From: Prolixibacteraceae bacterium
GTDB lineage: Bacteria; Bacteroidota; Bacteroidia; Bacteroidales; Prolixibacteraceae
Assembly: GCA_003506435.1 (NCBI GenBank)
Contig: DOAQ01000016.1
Location: 1-64,000, forward strand
Reading direction: 5' to 3'
Length of the DNA stretch: 64,000 bases
The notes beneath the pieces were generated by a model. It was given only the letters and a program-made list of their open reading frames with translations. It was not told where the DNA came from and searched no databases. Shown piece after piece: positions 35,766-44,646 of this stretch. Every line of letters starts with the position of its first letter. Within the stretch, counting starts at the first letter, position 1. Made by a program: the position numbers and the translations under genes.

Positions 35766-36722
35766 ATGAATAAATTACAAATACAATTAAAACCGCTGGT
35801 ATTTTTCTTTTTTTTGCTGATCAATGGAACTGTCCTGGCACAGAAAGATACCCTGTCGTTCCTGCATATTACCGACCTGCATGTGATTTTCAACCAGAAT
35901 GTGTATATTCCTGAAATGATGGAATACCGCAAACAAAAACAATACGATCAGGGAGAAAACCGGCTGAGGCAGTTTCTACAGGCCATGCCCGGAAAAACAA
36001 ACAGCGATATGGTGATTGCCACCGGCGACCTGGTTGATTTTTTTGAAGCAAACACAGCGGATAACCAGATATTGAATATACAAACCAGACAGTTTGCCCG
36101 TTTGCTTGGCGATTATCATATTCCTGTATTTCTGACGCTGGGGAACCACGATATGTTTTCCTTCAACTGGGAAAACAACAAGCTGAAACATCACCAGAAT
36201 AACTCCGGACAGGCCCGTGGTGACTGGGTACGGAATATACCCTGTTTTCGTGACGGGACTTTTTACAGCGAATTGTTCCAGGTAGGGCAAACAACCTATC
36301 GTTTAATCTTTCTGGACAACGGTTTCTACCAGTTTCTCCCGGAAGATAAAACCAATGTACCTTACATTGACAAATCGCAGATGTACTGGCTGAATGCCCA
36401 GTTGGATGAATCGGCAACCGATATTGAAATCATATTTATGCACATTCCTTTCAAAAATGAGGATACCTTGCCGGAATCACTCAGTGAACTGTATTCGGTT
36501 TTAACAAAAAATCTTTCTGCAAAACTGATTTTTTCCGGCCATAATCATAAAAATGCCATTGCAAATTTATCTTCCGGAGAAAATGAAAAAATAGTACAGG
36601 TACAAACCGGTTCGCTGGTACAGGGCACTGATAACTGGCGGCTGGTCCGGCTGACCGAAAACAATATTTTGGTTTCCGCTCCGGGCAAAACCGAAAATGA
36701 ACTGGTAATACCGGTAAAATAA
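35766..36722 (+). CDS. Secreted calcineurin-like metallophosphoesterase
   Basis: 318 residues with signal peptide (LVFFFFLLINGTVLAQ). All five metal-binding motifs are visible: HITDLHVIF, VIATGDLVDF, LTLGNHDMF, MHIPF and FSGHNHKN. It therefore should be an active two-metal phosphoesterase in the periplasm. It starts 15 bases after the MFS gene and is followed by another predicted phosphoesterase, so the locus is likely to meet a phosphorylated substrate. Confidence 0.92.
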   Translation: MNKLQIQLKPLVFFFFLLINGTVLAQKDTLSFLHITDLHVIFNQNVYIPEMMEYRKQKQYDQGENRLRQFLQAMPGKTNSDMVIATGDLVDFFEANTADNQILNIQTRQFARLLGDYHIPVFLTLGNHDMFSFNWENNKLKHHQNNSGQARGDWVRNIPCFRDGTFYSELFQVGQTTYRLIFLDNGFYQFLPEDKTNVPYIDKSQMYWLNAQLDESATDIEIIFMHIPFKNEDTLPESLSELYSVLTKNLSAKLIFSGHNHKNAIANLSSGENEKIVQVQTGSLVQGTDNWRLVRLTENNILVSAPGKTENELVIPVK

Positions 36723-36765
36723 GTGATTAAAAAAATGAAGTCTATAACCATTAAATCCAATACAC

Positions 36766-37857
36766 ATGAAACACATTAAAATCTATTCAATCCTGATAGC
36801 ACTTTTCGTCGCGGGCACATCCTGGCAAGCAGGCGCACAGGTACAAAATGCGGATGTTCATGAATTCCCGGGGTTCAAACAGATGAAGCTGATGAGTTAC
36901 CGTTACAACATCAATATCCCGGATATCGATGGTTTCCAAACGCTGAAATGCGATTTTCACATGCACACTATTTTTTCTGATGGGCAGGTTTTACCAACGA
37001 TGAGGGTAATTGAAGCATGGAACGATGGACTGGATGCCATCGCTATTACCGATCACGTTGAACGTCAGAGGTATGAAGATATCGTCAAGATTGACCTAAA
37101 CAAATCGGGATTAATGGCGCAGAAAATGGGTGATGAAATGGGAATGCTTATTATCAGGGGAGCCGAAATAACCCGCAAAAAACCATTGGGACACATCAAT
37201 GCACTTTTTGTTCAGGATGTTGAAAAACTGAAAGTGGAAAATGAACTGGATGCGATTAATGAAGCAGTAAAACAAGGGGCCTATCTCCAGTGGAACCATC
37301 CGGGATGGCCAAATGACACCAGTACTTTTTATCCCATTCATAAAGAGCTGATCGCGCAAAAGAAAATACGCGGGGTGGAAGTGTTCAACGGTTCGGAATT
37401 ATATCCCAAAGTACTCGACTGGTGCGACGAGAACGGACTGGCTTATTTGGCCAACACCGATCTTCATTATGCAAGCGCAAATTCGTACCGCGAAAAGCTC
37501 CAGCGCCCGATGACCCTGGTTTTTGCAAAAGAACGAACAGAGGAAGGTATCCGCGAAGCATTGTTCGCAGGACGGACACTCGCTTATTTTTACAATAATC
37601 TGGCAGGAAAAGAAGAGTACTTGAAAGAGATTGTACAAAAATCGCTTTCGGTAAAGGTAATCGATCCCGGCAAAGGAATTATTGAAATCAGCAACCATTC
37701 GGATATCAAATATGATATCCGGTTTGGAAGTTATATGTATTCCGTTCCGCTGTATGCCAACCAAACCCTGCGCATCGATATTCCTTCGGGAACCAATGTA
37801 ACATTTACCAATTGCCTGATCCGTCAGGATAAACAACTGGTAATGAAACTTTGGTAA
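36766..37857 (+). CDS. Secreted PHP-domain phosphoesterase-like protein
   Basis: 363 residues with signal peptide (LIALFVAGTSWQAGAQ). PHP motifs: CDFHMHTIFSDGQV, DAIAITDHVERQ, RGAEITRK, QWNHPGW and YLANTDLHY, which supply the usual metal ligands. Some relatives in Sus loci act on sugar or polyol phosphates; others are of unknown activity. The C-terminal ~80 residues (VIDPGKGIIEISNHSDIK) look like a small beta domain. Same operon as its neighbours. Confidence 0.9.
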   Translation: MKHIKIYSILIALFVAGTSWQAGAQVQNADVHEFPGFKQMKLMSYRYNINIPDIDGFQTLKCDFHMHTIFSDGQVLPTMRVIEAWNDGLDAIAITDHVERQRYEDIVKIDLNKSGLMAQKMGDEMGMLIIRGAEITRKKPLGHINALFVQDVEKLKVENELDAINEAVKQGAYLQWNHPGWPNDTSTFYPIHKELIAQKKIRGVEVFNGSELYPKVLDWCDENGLAYLANTDLHYASANSYREKLQRPMTLVFAKERTEEGIREALFAGRTLAYFYNNLAGKEEYLKEIVQKSLSVKVIDPGKGIIEISNHSDIKYDIRFGSYMYSVPLYANQTLRIDIPSGTNVTFTNCLIRQDKQLVMKLW

Positions 37858-37895
37858 TGAGAATTTAGTTTTGACAGATAAAAGAAAAGAGAGAA

Positions 37896-39275
37896 ATGGA
37901 AAGAGAGATGAAAAGTATCATTGAGCCGGAAAGAAAACTACCGGTACGAATGAGTGTTGATGTTTTAGTTGTCGGCGGCGGCCCATCAGGAATTATTGCC
38001 GCACAAGCTGCTGCTGAAGACGGGCTGAATGTTGCCCTGATTGAAAGCCGGAGTTTTCTGGGCGGCAACCTCACCATTGGCCTGCCTATACTGGGGTTCC
38101 TCGGACAAAAAGGGAACCAGATCATCAAAGGGCTTCCGCAGAAATTTATCGACCGGTTGGCCGCACAGGATGCTGCAAGCGAACATCGTCCGTGCCCGCT
38201 TCACATGGGTATCACCCTCGTTGAGCCGGAAGCTGTAAAAGCTGTGGCATTCGAGATGTTAAAAGAGAGCGGCGTTGAAGTACTCCTGTATGCAAGTTTT
38301 GCCGGAGTAGTTATGGACGGCAATCGTTTAGAAGGTATCATCATTGAAAGTAAATCCGGAAGGGAAGCGGTCCTTGCAAAAGTAATTATCGACTGCACCG
38401 GAGATGCCGATGTTGCTTTTCGGTCGGGCGCTCCGTGCGAACAAGGCAACGAGAATGGCGGTGTACAACCGCCAACCCTGATGTTCAGTCTTGGAAATGT
38501 TGACACGGATAAGTTACGGATGAGCATTGCCGAAGAACCCCGTACGTATCTGACAGATTTCATCCCCAATGAATATTTCGGGCAAAACCATCAGTTTATA
38601 GTAGTTGGCTTGCGAAGTCTTATACAGAAGGCCAAAGAAGATGGATTGTCATTACCTACCGAGCGGACCATTGTAATCACCGGACTGAAAAAAGGTGAAG
38701 CATGGATTAACATGACCCGGGTAAACGGAGTTGACGGTACCGATCCGGCCAGCCTCACCCGGGGTGAGTTTGTTGCACGGCAGCAGATCGGGGATATTTT
38801 TAAATACCTTGTCAAGTATGTACCGGGCTTCGAAAATGCCCGCATGTTGCGCACTGCACCGTTCCTTGGAATCCGCGAAACAAGGCGCATTGTCGGCAAA
38901 TACATTATGAACCGCGATGATATTTTAAGCCGTACCCGGTTTGATGATGCCATCGCCGTAGCCAGTTATCCGCTCGACATCCATCATCCGGTGGGCGGAG
39001 GCTGTACCCTGGAATGGAGCGGCGACTGTTACGACATCCCTTTCCGTTCGCTGGTTCCGCTAAAAGTGGAAAACCTGCTGGTTGCCGGGCGCAGTATCTC
39101 GACTACCCATGAGGCCATGTCGGCTATCCGGGTTATGGCACCCTGCATGGCCATGGGTGAAGCCGCCGGTCGGGCAGCAAAAATGGCCGTCAGAAATGGC
39201 GTAGCCCCTTCCGAAATCAATGTTGCAAAATTACAGGAAGAATTATTGGCAAAAGGCGCTTACCTGCGTCCTTGA
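37896..39275 (+). CDS. FAD-dependent oxidoreductase (FAD_oxidored type)
   Basis: 459 residues. The Rossmann FAD motif is DVLVVGGGPSGIIAAQAAAE, with a second FAD segment near the end (NLLVAGRSISTTHEAMSAIR and GEAAGRAAKMAVRNG). This family is common in polysaccharide and xenobiotic loci, where the reaction is usually unknown. No signal peptide, so it is cytoplasmic, unlike the two phosphoesterases before it. It would act on the imported product. Last gene of the second Sus block; a strong bidirectional terminator follows. Confidence 0.88.
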   Translation: MEREMKSIIEPERKLPVRMSVDVLVVGGGPSGIIAAQAAAEDGLNVALIESRSFLGGNLTIGLPILGFLGQKGNQIIKGLPQKFIDRLAAQDAASEHRPCPLHMGITLVEPEAVKAVAFEMLKESGVEVLLYASFAGVVMDGNRLEGIIIESKSGREAVLAKVIIDCTGDADVAFRSGAPCEQGNENGGVQPPTLMFSLGNVDTDKLRMSIAEEPRTYLTDFIPNEYFGQNHQFIVVGLRSLIQKAKEDGLSLPTERTIVITGLKKGEAWINMTRVNGVDGTDPASLTRGEFVARQQIGDIFKYLVKYVPGFENARMLRTAPFLGIRETRRIVGKYIMNRDDILSRTRFDDAIAVASYPLDIHHPVGGGCTLEWSGDCYDIPFRSLVPLKVENLLVAGRSISTTHEAMSAIRVMAPCMAMGEAAGRAAKMAVRNGVAPSEINVAKLQEELLAKGAYLRP

Positions 39276-39311
39276 TTTTTACATGGAATGGTCAAAAAGA
39301 AAGATTTTATT

Positions 39312-39348
39312 ATAGGAACAGTCCGGCAGATACTGCGACTGTTCCTAT
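39312..39348. terminator. Bidirectional terminator between convergent genes
   Basis: ATAGGAACAGTC pairs perfectly with GACTGTTCCTAT around a 13-base loop, with A/T-rich flanks on both sides. It ends the FAD oxidoreductase operon from the left and the glycosyltransferase operon from the right. Confidence 0.85.
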
Positions 39349-39373
39349 ATTTATAATGAAGACTTCAGTAAAA

Positions 39374-41161
39374 CTATATCGATTTTAAAAACCCAGATAT
39401 CCGCTCAGCAACCTTGCCGTCAATCCGGTACGAATAGCTATCGGTAAAGGAAGCGTAAGCATGTTGATTAATCGTCAGTTGTCCGTTTTTTAAACCTGAA
39501 ATAATTTCGGAAAGTTGCTGCGCATTGATTGCCCGGAACGCAACCCCTTCCTTGTAATACCCCTGGATATCCTGCATCAGATGGTCGAGAATGATCAGCG
39601 GTTTGCTGAAATAAACAGTTTCGGTGCCCACCGTTGAAAAGCAGGTGATCAGTGCATCGCAGGAAGCAATCAGTTCATACAGGTCGGTTGACTTGTCAAT
39701 GCGGTAATTGATGCAGGCAGCATCGGCGGCAATTGCCCGGTAGTAGGTCTCATCATCGTATTCGCGCGGGTGCAGTTTTACAATGAGTTCAATTTCCGGG
39801 AAAAGTCTGGTTGCAGAAAACACATCGAAGGCGGCCTGCCTGCGCAATACGGGGTCGCGCTGCGGTTGTGAGGCAAAAACCAGCCGGAAGTCTGTATTCT
39901 TTTCTTGTTGCTGCGAAAGCAGTTTCGGGATGATGTCAGTACGTAAATGACCAACTGAAATCACTGAATCAGCCGGATAGTTGCCCTTTTCAATCAAAAA
40001 CTGTTCCCAGTAAGTTCCCCAAACCAAGGTGAAATCAGGAATTATTTCCGCAGCAATGTCATTTTTTGTGTACAGGTATGCCGGGTGCAGGTCGTGCATG
40101 GTCCCGTGCTGCATGCCAACAGTTTTTATTCCGTGAAATTTGGCGGCATCGAGTACCGATTTGGTAAGCGGACTGTTTTCGTCGGTTGCCAGTACCACCC
40201 TAAATTTATTTTTACTGAAGAACCGTTTGGAAGCGAAATATCTCGTGAGATAATAAATACTCGACGAATGCAGCGATTGGATAAAACGTATCGCCAGTTT
40301 TTCGTTTGCCGAAAGCGAGCCGGAAAGCAGTTCAGGATATTTGGCAATCAGTTTTTTACCAGCCCCTTTTGCCTCGCGATAGGCTGGTAATCCGAAACGT
40401 ACCAGAATACTTTCCATATTTTTCTTTGGATGCCCCGATTCGCGAACCTTAAAATAACCACGGTGAAAAGGAAAAGCAGTCTTCGATTTCAGCTTCGGAA
40501 CAGGCACTTCTCCCAACAGGTTCAGTGGTGATTTTGCCTGTGTGAAAAGATAGTCGAGCAGAAAATTACCTTCCTTTTGTTGCAGGCTTTCAAGGTCAAG
40601 CAACGGGTTGTAGCGCTCGGGATAATAAATCAGGATGCCGGATTTTTCGCAACCAACAAACCACGATGAAATGATACGCAGTTTTAGAAAAAACAGGTAT
40701 TTCAGCGACAGTTGGATATTGAGCTTTTCTTTCTTTCTCACCGGAAAAATAAATTTCAGTTGCGGAAATTCATCTTGCAGAAGACGAAACTCCGCCGGGC
40801 AATAAAAGCTGATTTGCCCGTTTCCCGGAAATGATATTTTTGCCAGCTTCGCCCGCTCGTAACTCAGGTTTCGCACAAAAAAATACGTTCTGAATTTATG
40901 ATAATGCCAGATGCTGCTTTTCTCAGTTTGCAAATGCTGAACAACAGAATAACCATTGATCAGCTTGTCACCCAGATTTTTTATTTCATCAAGCACCGAA
41001 TAGTTGATGTCCCTTTTTTCTTCTGCTGAAAGAGCAATTGTTTTGGACGCGAACGGAAATTTGTACTCGTCCAGACAGATGATTTCTGTTTCTTCCTGAA
41101 GCCTGATTTGATCTGTTTCTGCAACAGAAAGTTCCCTCCCGATGATAATCTGTTTCTTCAT
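39374..41161 (-). CDS. Polysaccharide-related GT-B glycosyltransferase (capsule/CDP-glycerol transferase-like)
   Basis: 595 residues, no membrane helix. The C-terminal half shows motifs of capsule/teichoic-acid type transferases: TVGMQHGTMHDLHPAYLY, FTLVWGTYWEQFLIEKG, LIVKLHPREYDDE and DALITCFSTVGTETVYFSKP. The N-terminal half is not recognised. It probably adds a glycan or polyol-phosphate unit to surface polysaccharide. It overlaps the preceding gene by four bases (ATGA), so both are made together. Confidence 0.75.
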   Translation of the reverse strand: MKKQIIIGRELSVAETDQIRLQEETEIICLDEYKFPFASKTIALSAEEKRDINYSVLDEIKNLGDKLINGYSVVQHLQTEKSSIWHYHKFRTYFFVRNLSYERAKLAKISFPGNGQISFYCPAEFRLLQDEFPQLKFIFPVRKKEKLNIQLSLKYLFFLKLRIISSWFVGCEKSGILIYYPERYNPLLDLESLQQKEGNFLLDYLFTQAKSPLNLLGEVPVPKLKSKTAFPFHRGYFKVRESGHPKKNMESILVRFGLPAYREAKGAGKKLIAKYPELLSGSLSANEKLAIRFIQSLHSSSIYYLTRYFASKRFFSKNKFRVVLATDENSPLTKSVLDAAKFHGIKTVGMQHGTMHDLHPAYLYTKNDIAAEIIPDFTLVWGTYWEQFLIEKGNYPADSVISVGHLRTDIIPKLLSQQQEKNTDFRLVFASQPQRDPVLRRQAAFDVFSATRLFPEIELIVKLHPREYDDETYYRAIAADAACINYRIDKSTDLYELIASCDALITCFSTVGTETVYFSKPLIILDHLMQDIQGYYKEGVAFRAINAQQLSEIISGLKNGQLTINQHAYASFTDSYSYRIDGKVAERISGFLKSI

Positions 41162-42444
41162 TTTCCGGCTGAAATAATGATTCGACTTAGTTTTTCAGTC
41201 AGACCTTTTCGCGAGTAATCTGCAATATTTTTGGGTTCTGTTTTCAGTTCCGAATTAAAAATCCCGTCGATAAAGTTGCTGATACCTTTTGCGTCGGAAT
41301 AGTCAAAAATTTGTCCGCAGCCGGTTTGCTGAATAATTTCAGCCAAATCGCCGTTGACAGGGCCAATTGCCAGTACCGGTTTACGCGAAGCCATGTATTC
41401 AAAAAATTTGCCGGTGAGAATTCCTGCATTGTTTTCAACCTTCGGAATAACCAGCAGCAAAAGCGATGAACGAAGCAAATAGTCAATCGACTGCAGATGA
41501 TCGACATAGCCGGTCAGTTCCATTTCCATCTCCGGAAATTCATCTTTTATGCGATTTGAAATTGCCGACGGGACTTTTCCCACAAAACGGATTTTCAGTT
41601 TACGAAGAACTGGTTTTTCAATTCTTTTCAGAGCCTCCATAAAGCCCGAAATATCGTATGTTTCAGAAATTGTACCCGTGTAGGTGATCGTAAATTTTTC
41701 TTCCTGCCCGTATGTTCTGCCGGCAAAATCATCTTCGTCGAACCCATTGGGCAGAATGCTCGTTTTCCGGCAGAGATCAGCCGTCGTTTTTTGGGAGAAC
41801 AGTCGCAGCAAATCGTTGCTCACTGTAATCAGATAATCTGCTTTTTCAAGCACCTGCCGTTCCATCCGGCGATCCATCCGGCGGGCAAGCGCAGTGTGGT
41901 AAAACTGTTTGTAATAATAAATATCCGTCCACGGATCGCGTAAATCGGCAATCCACCGAATACCGGTTTTCCTCTGAAGTTTCAGTCCAATCAGATGGGT
42001 TGAATGCGGCGGTCCGGTAGTAATAACTGTATCAATTTGATGGGACACAATCAATTCAATGGCCTTCCGGTATGCGTATTTGTTCCAGCCTTTTCTCGGG
42101 TCGGGCAGTAAAAAATTACCCCGAACAAACCGACTTATTTTCTGAAAAAATGAAGGTTTGGTTTCATTGGCAAAACCGCCATACGGAATTTCCTTTTTTT
42201 TCGACAAACGGCTATATAATTGGTACAGTTCAAAGCTTTTGGTGGAATAAACTTTCGTTTCAGAAGCCACTTCTTTCAGCAGGCTTTCATCGGTCTGCGC
42301 ATAACTGGCAAAATCAGGATCAACAGTCAGCACAACAGGCTGAATCCCGAATTGCGGCAAGTATTTTACAAATTTCAGCCAGCGCTGAACTCCTGCCCCA
42401 CCTGAAGGAGGCCAGTAATATGTAATAATCAGTACTTTTTTCAC
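41158..42444 (-). CDS. Family 4-like glycosyltransferase
   Basis: 428 residues. N-terminal acceptor domain begins ITYYWPPSGGAGVQRWLKF; WIADLRDPWTD and VSNDLLRLF mark the linker; the donor-binding domain has ITYTGTISETYDISGFMEAL and GKFFEYMASRKPVLAIGP. It should transfer a sugar from a nucleotide donor in cell-surface glycan synthesis. It is first in a two-gene operon; a terminator-like hairpin lies upstream of the start at 42524-42551. Confidence 0.9.
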   Translation of the reverse strand: MKKVLIITYYWPPSGGAGVQRWLKFVKYLPQFGIQPVVLTVDPDFASYAQTDESLLKEVASETKVYSTKSFELYQLYSRLSKKKEIPYGGFANETKPSFFQKISRFVRGNFLLPDPRKGWNKYAYRKAIELIVSHQIDTVITTGPPHSTHLIGLKLQRKTGIRWIADLRDPWTDIYYYKQFYHTALARRMDRRMERQVLEKADYLITVSNDLLRLFSQKTTADLCRKTSILPNGFDEDDFAGRTYGQEEKFTITYTGTISETYDISGFMEALKRIEKPVLRKLKIRFVGKVPSAISNRIKDEFPEMEMELTGYVDHLQSIDYLLRSSLLLLVIPKVENNAGILTGKFFEYMASRKPVLAIGPVNGDLAEIIQQTGCGQIFDYSDAKGISNFIDGIFNSELKTEPKNIADYSRKGLTEKLSRIIISAGK

Positions 42445-42523
42445 TATTGAACTTCATCCGTTTCCGGGAAGTAAAGATAATGGAATTAATCAGGCTGAAC
42501 GAAACAGGCAATTCCATAAATGA

Positions 42524-42551
42524 AAAAACCGCCCTTTTCAGAACGGTTTTT
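42524..42551 (+). terminator. Terminator-like hairpin
   Basis: AAAAACCG pairs with CGGTTTTT around a 12-base loop. In the plus direction it resembles an intrinsic terminator, but no plus-strand gene ends before it; it may instead limit transcription reaching the small ORF at 42612. Confidence 0.5.
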
Positions 42552-42611
42552 ATCGTCTACCTTAACCTATTTAGTCTAGAAATATTACTTGCACTTTTAA
42601 GCTGCAAGCTT

Positions 42612-42755
42612 ATGAAATTAGTAAAGTGTTGTCCTTTTATTTCGTCGGCAAATGAAGCCTATTCCCGGGTTTCAAAACCTGAATTAAATCAGGTTTTCGG
42701 GGGTAAAAAACAGGCTGGAAACAGATTAAAAGAAGATGTAACTGATAACTGTTAG
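42612..42755 (+). CDS. Candidate 47-residue double-glycine peptide
   Basis: A short frame, MKLVKCCPF...SKPELNQVFGGKKQ...TDNC, lies alone in a 484-base gap. ELNQVFGG resembles the double-glycine leader end of Bacteroidota natural-product precursors, with a 16-residue tail ending in Cys. There is no adjacent peptidase-ABC transporter and no clear ribosome site, so this may be chance. A 9-bp palindrome (42674-42697) lies inside it. Confidence 0.25.
   Translation: MKLVKCCPFISSANEAYSRVSKPELNQVFGGKKQAGNRLKEDVTDNC
42674..42697. other. Palindrome inside the 42445-42928 gap
   Basis: AAAACCTGA pairs with TCAGGTTTT around ATTAAA; CCCG and CGGG further out may extend it. Apart from this, the hairpin at 42524 and the small ORF, the gap contains nothing I can name. 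Confidence 0.5.
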
Positions 42756-42902
42756 TTCATCGGATTTTGTCCGGAAAATAGTTCATTTATTTTCTGAAAC
42801 TACACTACAGGTTATAATTTGAAATACACATTTTTTACAACATATTTTTGCAAACTTTTATCTGAATTTTTTCATCACTCACATATTAACAATATTTTTA
42901 GT

Positions 42903-42910
42903 TAAATTTG
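42903..42910 (+). promoter_or_regulatory. Bacteroidota -7 promoter element
   Basis: TAAATTTG matches TAnnTTTG 19 bases before the ATG of the receiver gene. It overlaps a TTG that would otherwise look like an alternative start. Confidence 0.6.
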
Positions 42911-42928
42911 CTTCCCTGTGTAATTATA

Positions 42929-43327
42929 ATGGCATTTAACAGCTTTACATATGATTGGTCCGACAAAGTCATTCTCCTGGTAGAGGACGAACCAATTTGT
43001 TGTTTATTTTTCCAGTCTGTTTTTCGCGAGACAGAATCAGTGTTGCTTTTTGCTTATAATGGAGAAGAGGCTGTTTCTATGATTAAAAACCATTCCAAAA
43101 TCGATTTAGTGCTGATGGACATTAAGCTACCGTTAATGGACGGACTGGAAGCAAGCCGTCAGATTAAAAAAATCAGGCCTGAGTTGCCGATCATTGTACA
43201 AACCGCGTACGCATTAAACAATGAACGGCAAAAAGCAATGGAAGCAGGATGTGACGATTATTTTACGAAGCCTATCCAAATTGAAGTCCTGATGGAAAAA
43301 ATTGAAAAAATCTTTATGACTAGCTGA
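42929..43327 (+). CDS. Single-domain response regulator (receiver only)
   Basis: 132 residues from ATG 42929. Receiver features: the acidic pair in ILLVEDEP, phosphoacceptor Asp64 in LVLMDIKLPLMDG, the Thr in IVQTAYA and the Lys in YFTKPI. There is no output domain, so it works by protein contact, for example in a phosphorelay. No histidine kinase is adjacent. Its end overlaps the convergent yraN-like gene by 8 bases. Confidence 0.93.
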   Translation: MAFNSFTYDWSDKVILLVEDEPICCLFFQSVFRETESVLLFAYNGEEAVSMIKNHSKIDLVLMDIKLPLMDGLEASRQIKKIRPELPIIVQTAYALNNERQKAMEAGCDDYFTKPIQIEVLMEKIEKIFMTS

Positions 43328-43688
43328 TCGTGGGATAAAATGCATTTTTAAAATGCTCCAGCTTAAAATCGGTTTTACTGAAGAAAATCACAGACACAAC
43401 ATCAAAGCGGGTTTCAATATCAAGATCATGTTCCGTGATATACGCATCGGCTGCGTTTATCAGAAAGCGAATTTTCTTGTTCGACATGGCTTCCAGCGGA
43501 TGTTCGTACGATTTGCTGCTCCTCGATTTCACTTCCACAATGACCAGCTCGTCTCCATCACGGGCTACAATATCAAGTTCAAGATGATAGGACCGCCAGT
43601 TCACGTCCCGAATTTCATAACCCAGCGATCGCAGATGGGCAATTGCCAATTCCTCGCCCTTTCTTCCCAAATCGTGCTTCTCAGCCAT
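43320..43688 (-). CDS. YraN-family (UPF0102) endonuclease-like protein
   Basis: 122 residues from ATG 43688; a longer frame would lie inside the upstream gene. Family motifs: GRKGEELAIAHLRSLGYEI, the nuclease-like core LELDIVARDGDELVIVEVKS (E-D...EVK) and ETRFDVVSVI. The fold resembles Holliday-junction resolvases, but activity is not established. The start overlaps the LD-carboxypeptidase stop by eight bases. Confidence 0.92.
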   Translation of the reverse strand: MAEKHDLGRKGEELAIAHLRSLGYEIRDVNWRSYHLELDIVARDGDELVIVEVKSRSSKSYEHPLEAMSNKKIRFLINAADAYITEHDLDIETRFDVVSVIFFSKTDFKLEHFKNAFYPTIS

Positions 43689-44589
43689 TATGTTGCATTT
43701 CGAGTTTACAAGACGATGCTGCCAAAAGCGAATAACCGGCTCCCAGAATAACCGGCATGTTCCGATCGATGTGCCCGGCAGGAAAACCGAAACAAACCGG
43801 AAAATCATAATCTCTCACGGCATCGAGAATGATCTCTTCTACCGATTTTCCAAAAGGGCTTTCATTATCTTTCGTTTCCGTAAAGCTTCCAACAAGCAAC
43901 CCGGCCAGTTTTTCAAGTTTTCCCGAAAGCCGAAGGTTCATCATCATCCGGTCGAGGTGGTACAGGTATTCCGAAACATCTTCAATAAATAAAATTTTGC
44001 CTCTCGTTACCAGATCATAGGGTGTTCCGCTCAAACTGTAAAGCAGCGACAGGTTGCCACCAACCAGTTCGCCGCGGGCCTCTCCGTTTCGATTTTGCGG
44101 ATGTGCGTCAAAATTGTATATCGTCGGATTGCCGGTCAGGGTGGCGAGCAAATTCCGGAAACTTTCAGAAGGCTGCCCGTTTTGTATGAAAAATCCGGGC
44201 ATGGCCCCGTGAATACTTGCAAGTTCAAGTTTATTAAACACCGAATGCAAAATGGTAATATCGCTGAATCCGACCATCCATTTTGGGTTCTTTTTTATTG
44301 CGGAAAAATTGAGATATTCTAAAATACGAATTGAACCATAGCCTCCGCGTGCGCAAATAATCGCTTTTGTTTTCGGGTCATCGAGTGCAAGCTGAAGGTC
44401 GTCAACCCGTTGAAGATCAGTTCCTGCATATTGAAAATGTTCAGCAAAAACGTGTTCGCCAATCACCACTTCAAGACCTTGTTCGCGAAGCAGTTCTATG
44501 CCCGGCATCACTTTTTCAGCCCTAATTTTACCGGCCGGGGAAACAACCCGGATACGGTCACCTGATTTTAAAAACGGGGGAATGTGCAT
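43681..44589 (-). CDS. LD-carboxypeptidase, S66 family
   Basis: 302 residues. S66 features: an N-terminal GDRIRVVSPAGKI, the nucleophile motif ICARGGYGSIRIL (Ser), GELVGGNLSLLYSLSGTPYD and the C-terminal GFPAGHIDRNMPVILG with the catalytic His. It trims the terminal D-amino acid from muropeptides during peptidoglycan recycling. No signal peptide, so cytoplasmic. It precedes and overlaps the yraN-like gene. Confidence 0.93.
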   Translation of the reverse strand: MHIPPFLKSGDRIRVVSPAGKIRAEKVMPGIELLREQGLEVVIGEHVFAEHFQYAGTDLQRVDDLQLALDDPKTKAIICARGGYGSIRILEYLNFSAIKKNPKWMVGFSDITILHSVFNKLELASIHGAMPGFFIQNGQPSESFRNLLATLTGNPTIYNFDAHPQNRNGEARGELVGGNLSLLYSLSGTPYDLVTRGKILFIEDVSEYLYHLDRMMMNLRLSGKLEKLAGLLVGSFTETKDNESPFGKSVEEIILDAVRDYDFPVCFGFPAGHIDRNMPVILGAGYSLLAASSCKLEMQHNG

Positions 44590-44646
44590 TCTTCAAAAAT
44601 TTATCATGAAGATACAATTCTTCAGCAAAAAACGAAGCCGGAAATT

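Noticed and set aside
42447..42755. 102-residue plus-strand ORF upstream of the receiver gene
   Set aside because: The N-terminal half passes through the terminator-like hairpin and has no family features; only the inner 47-codon frame has any merit and it is listed at low confidence.
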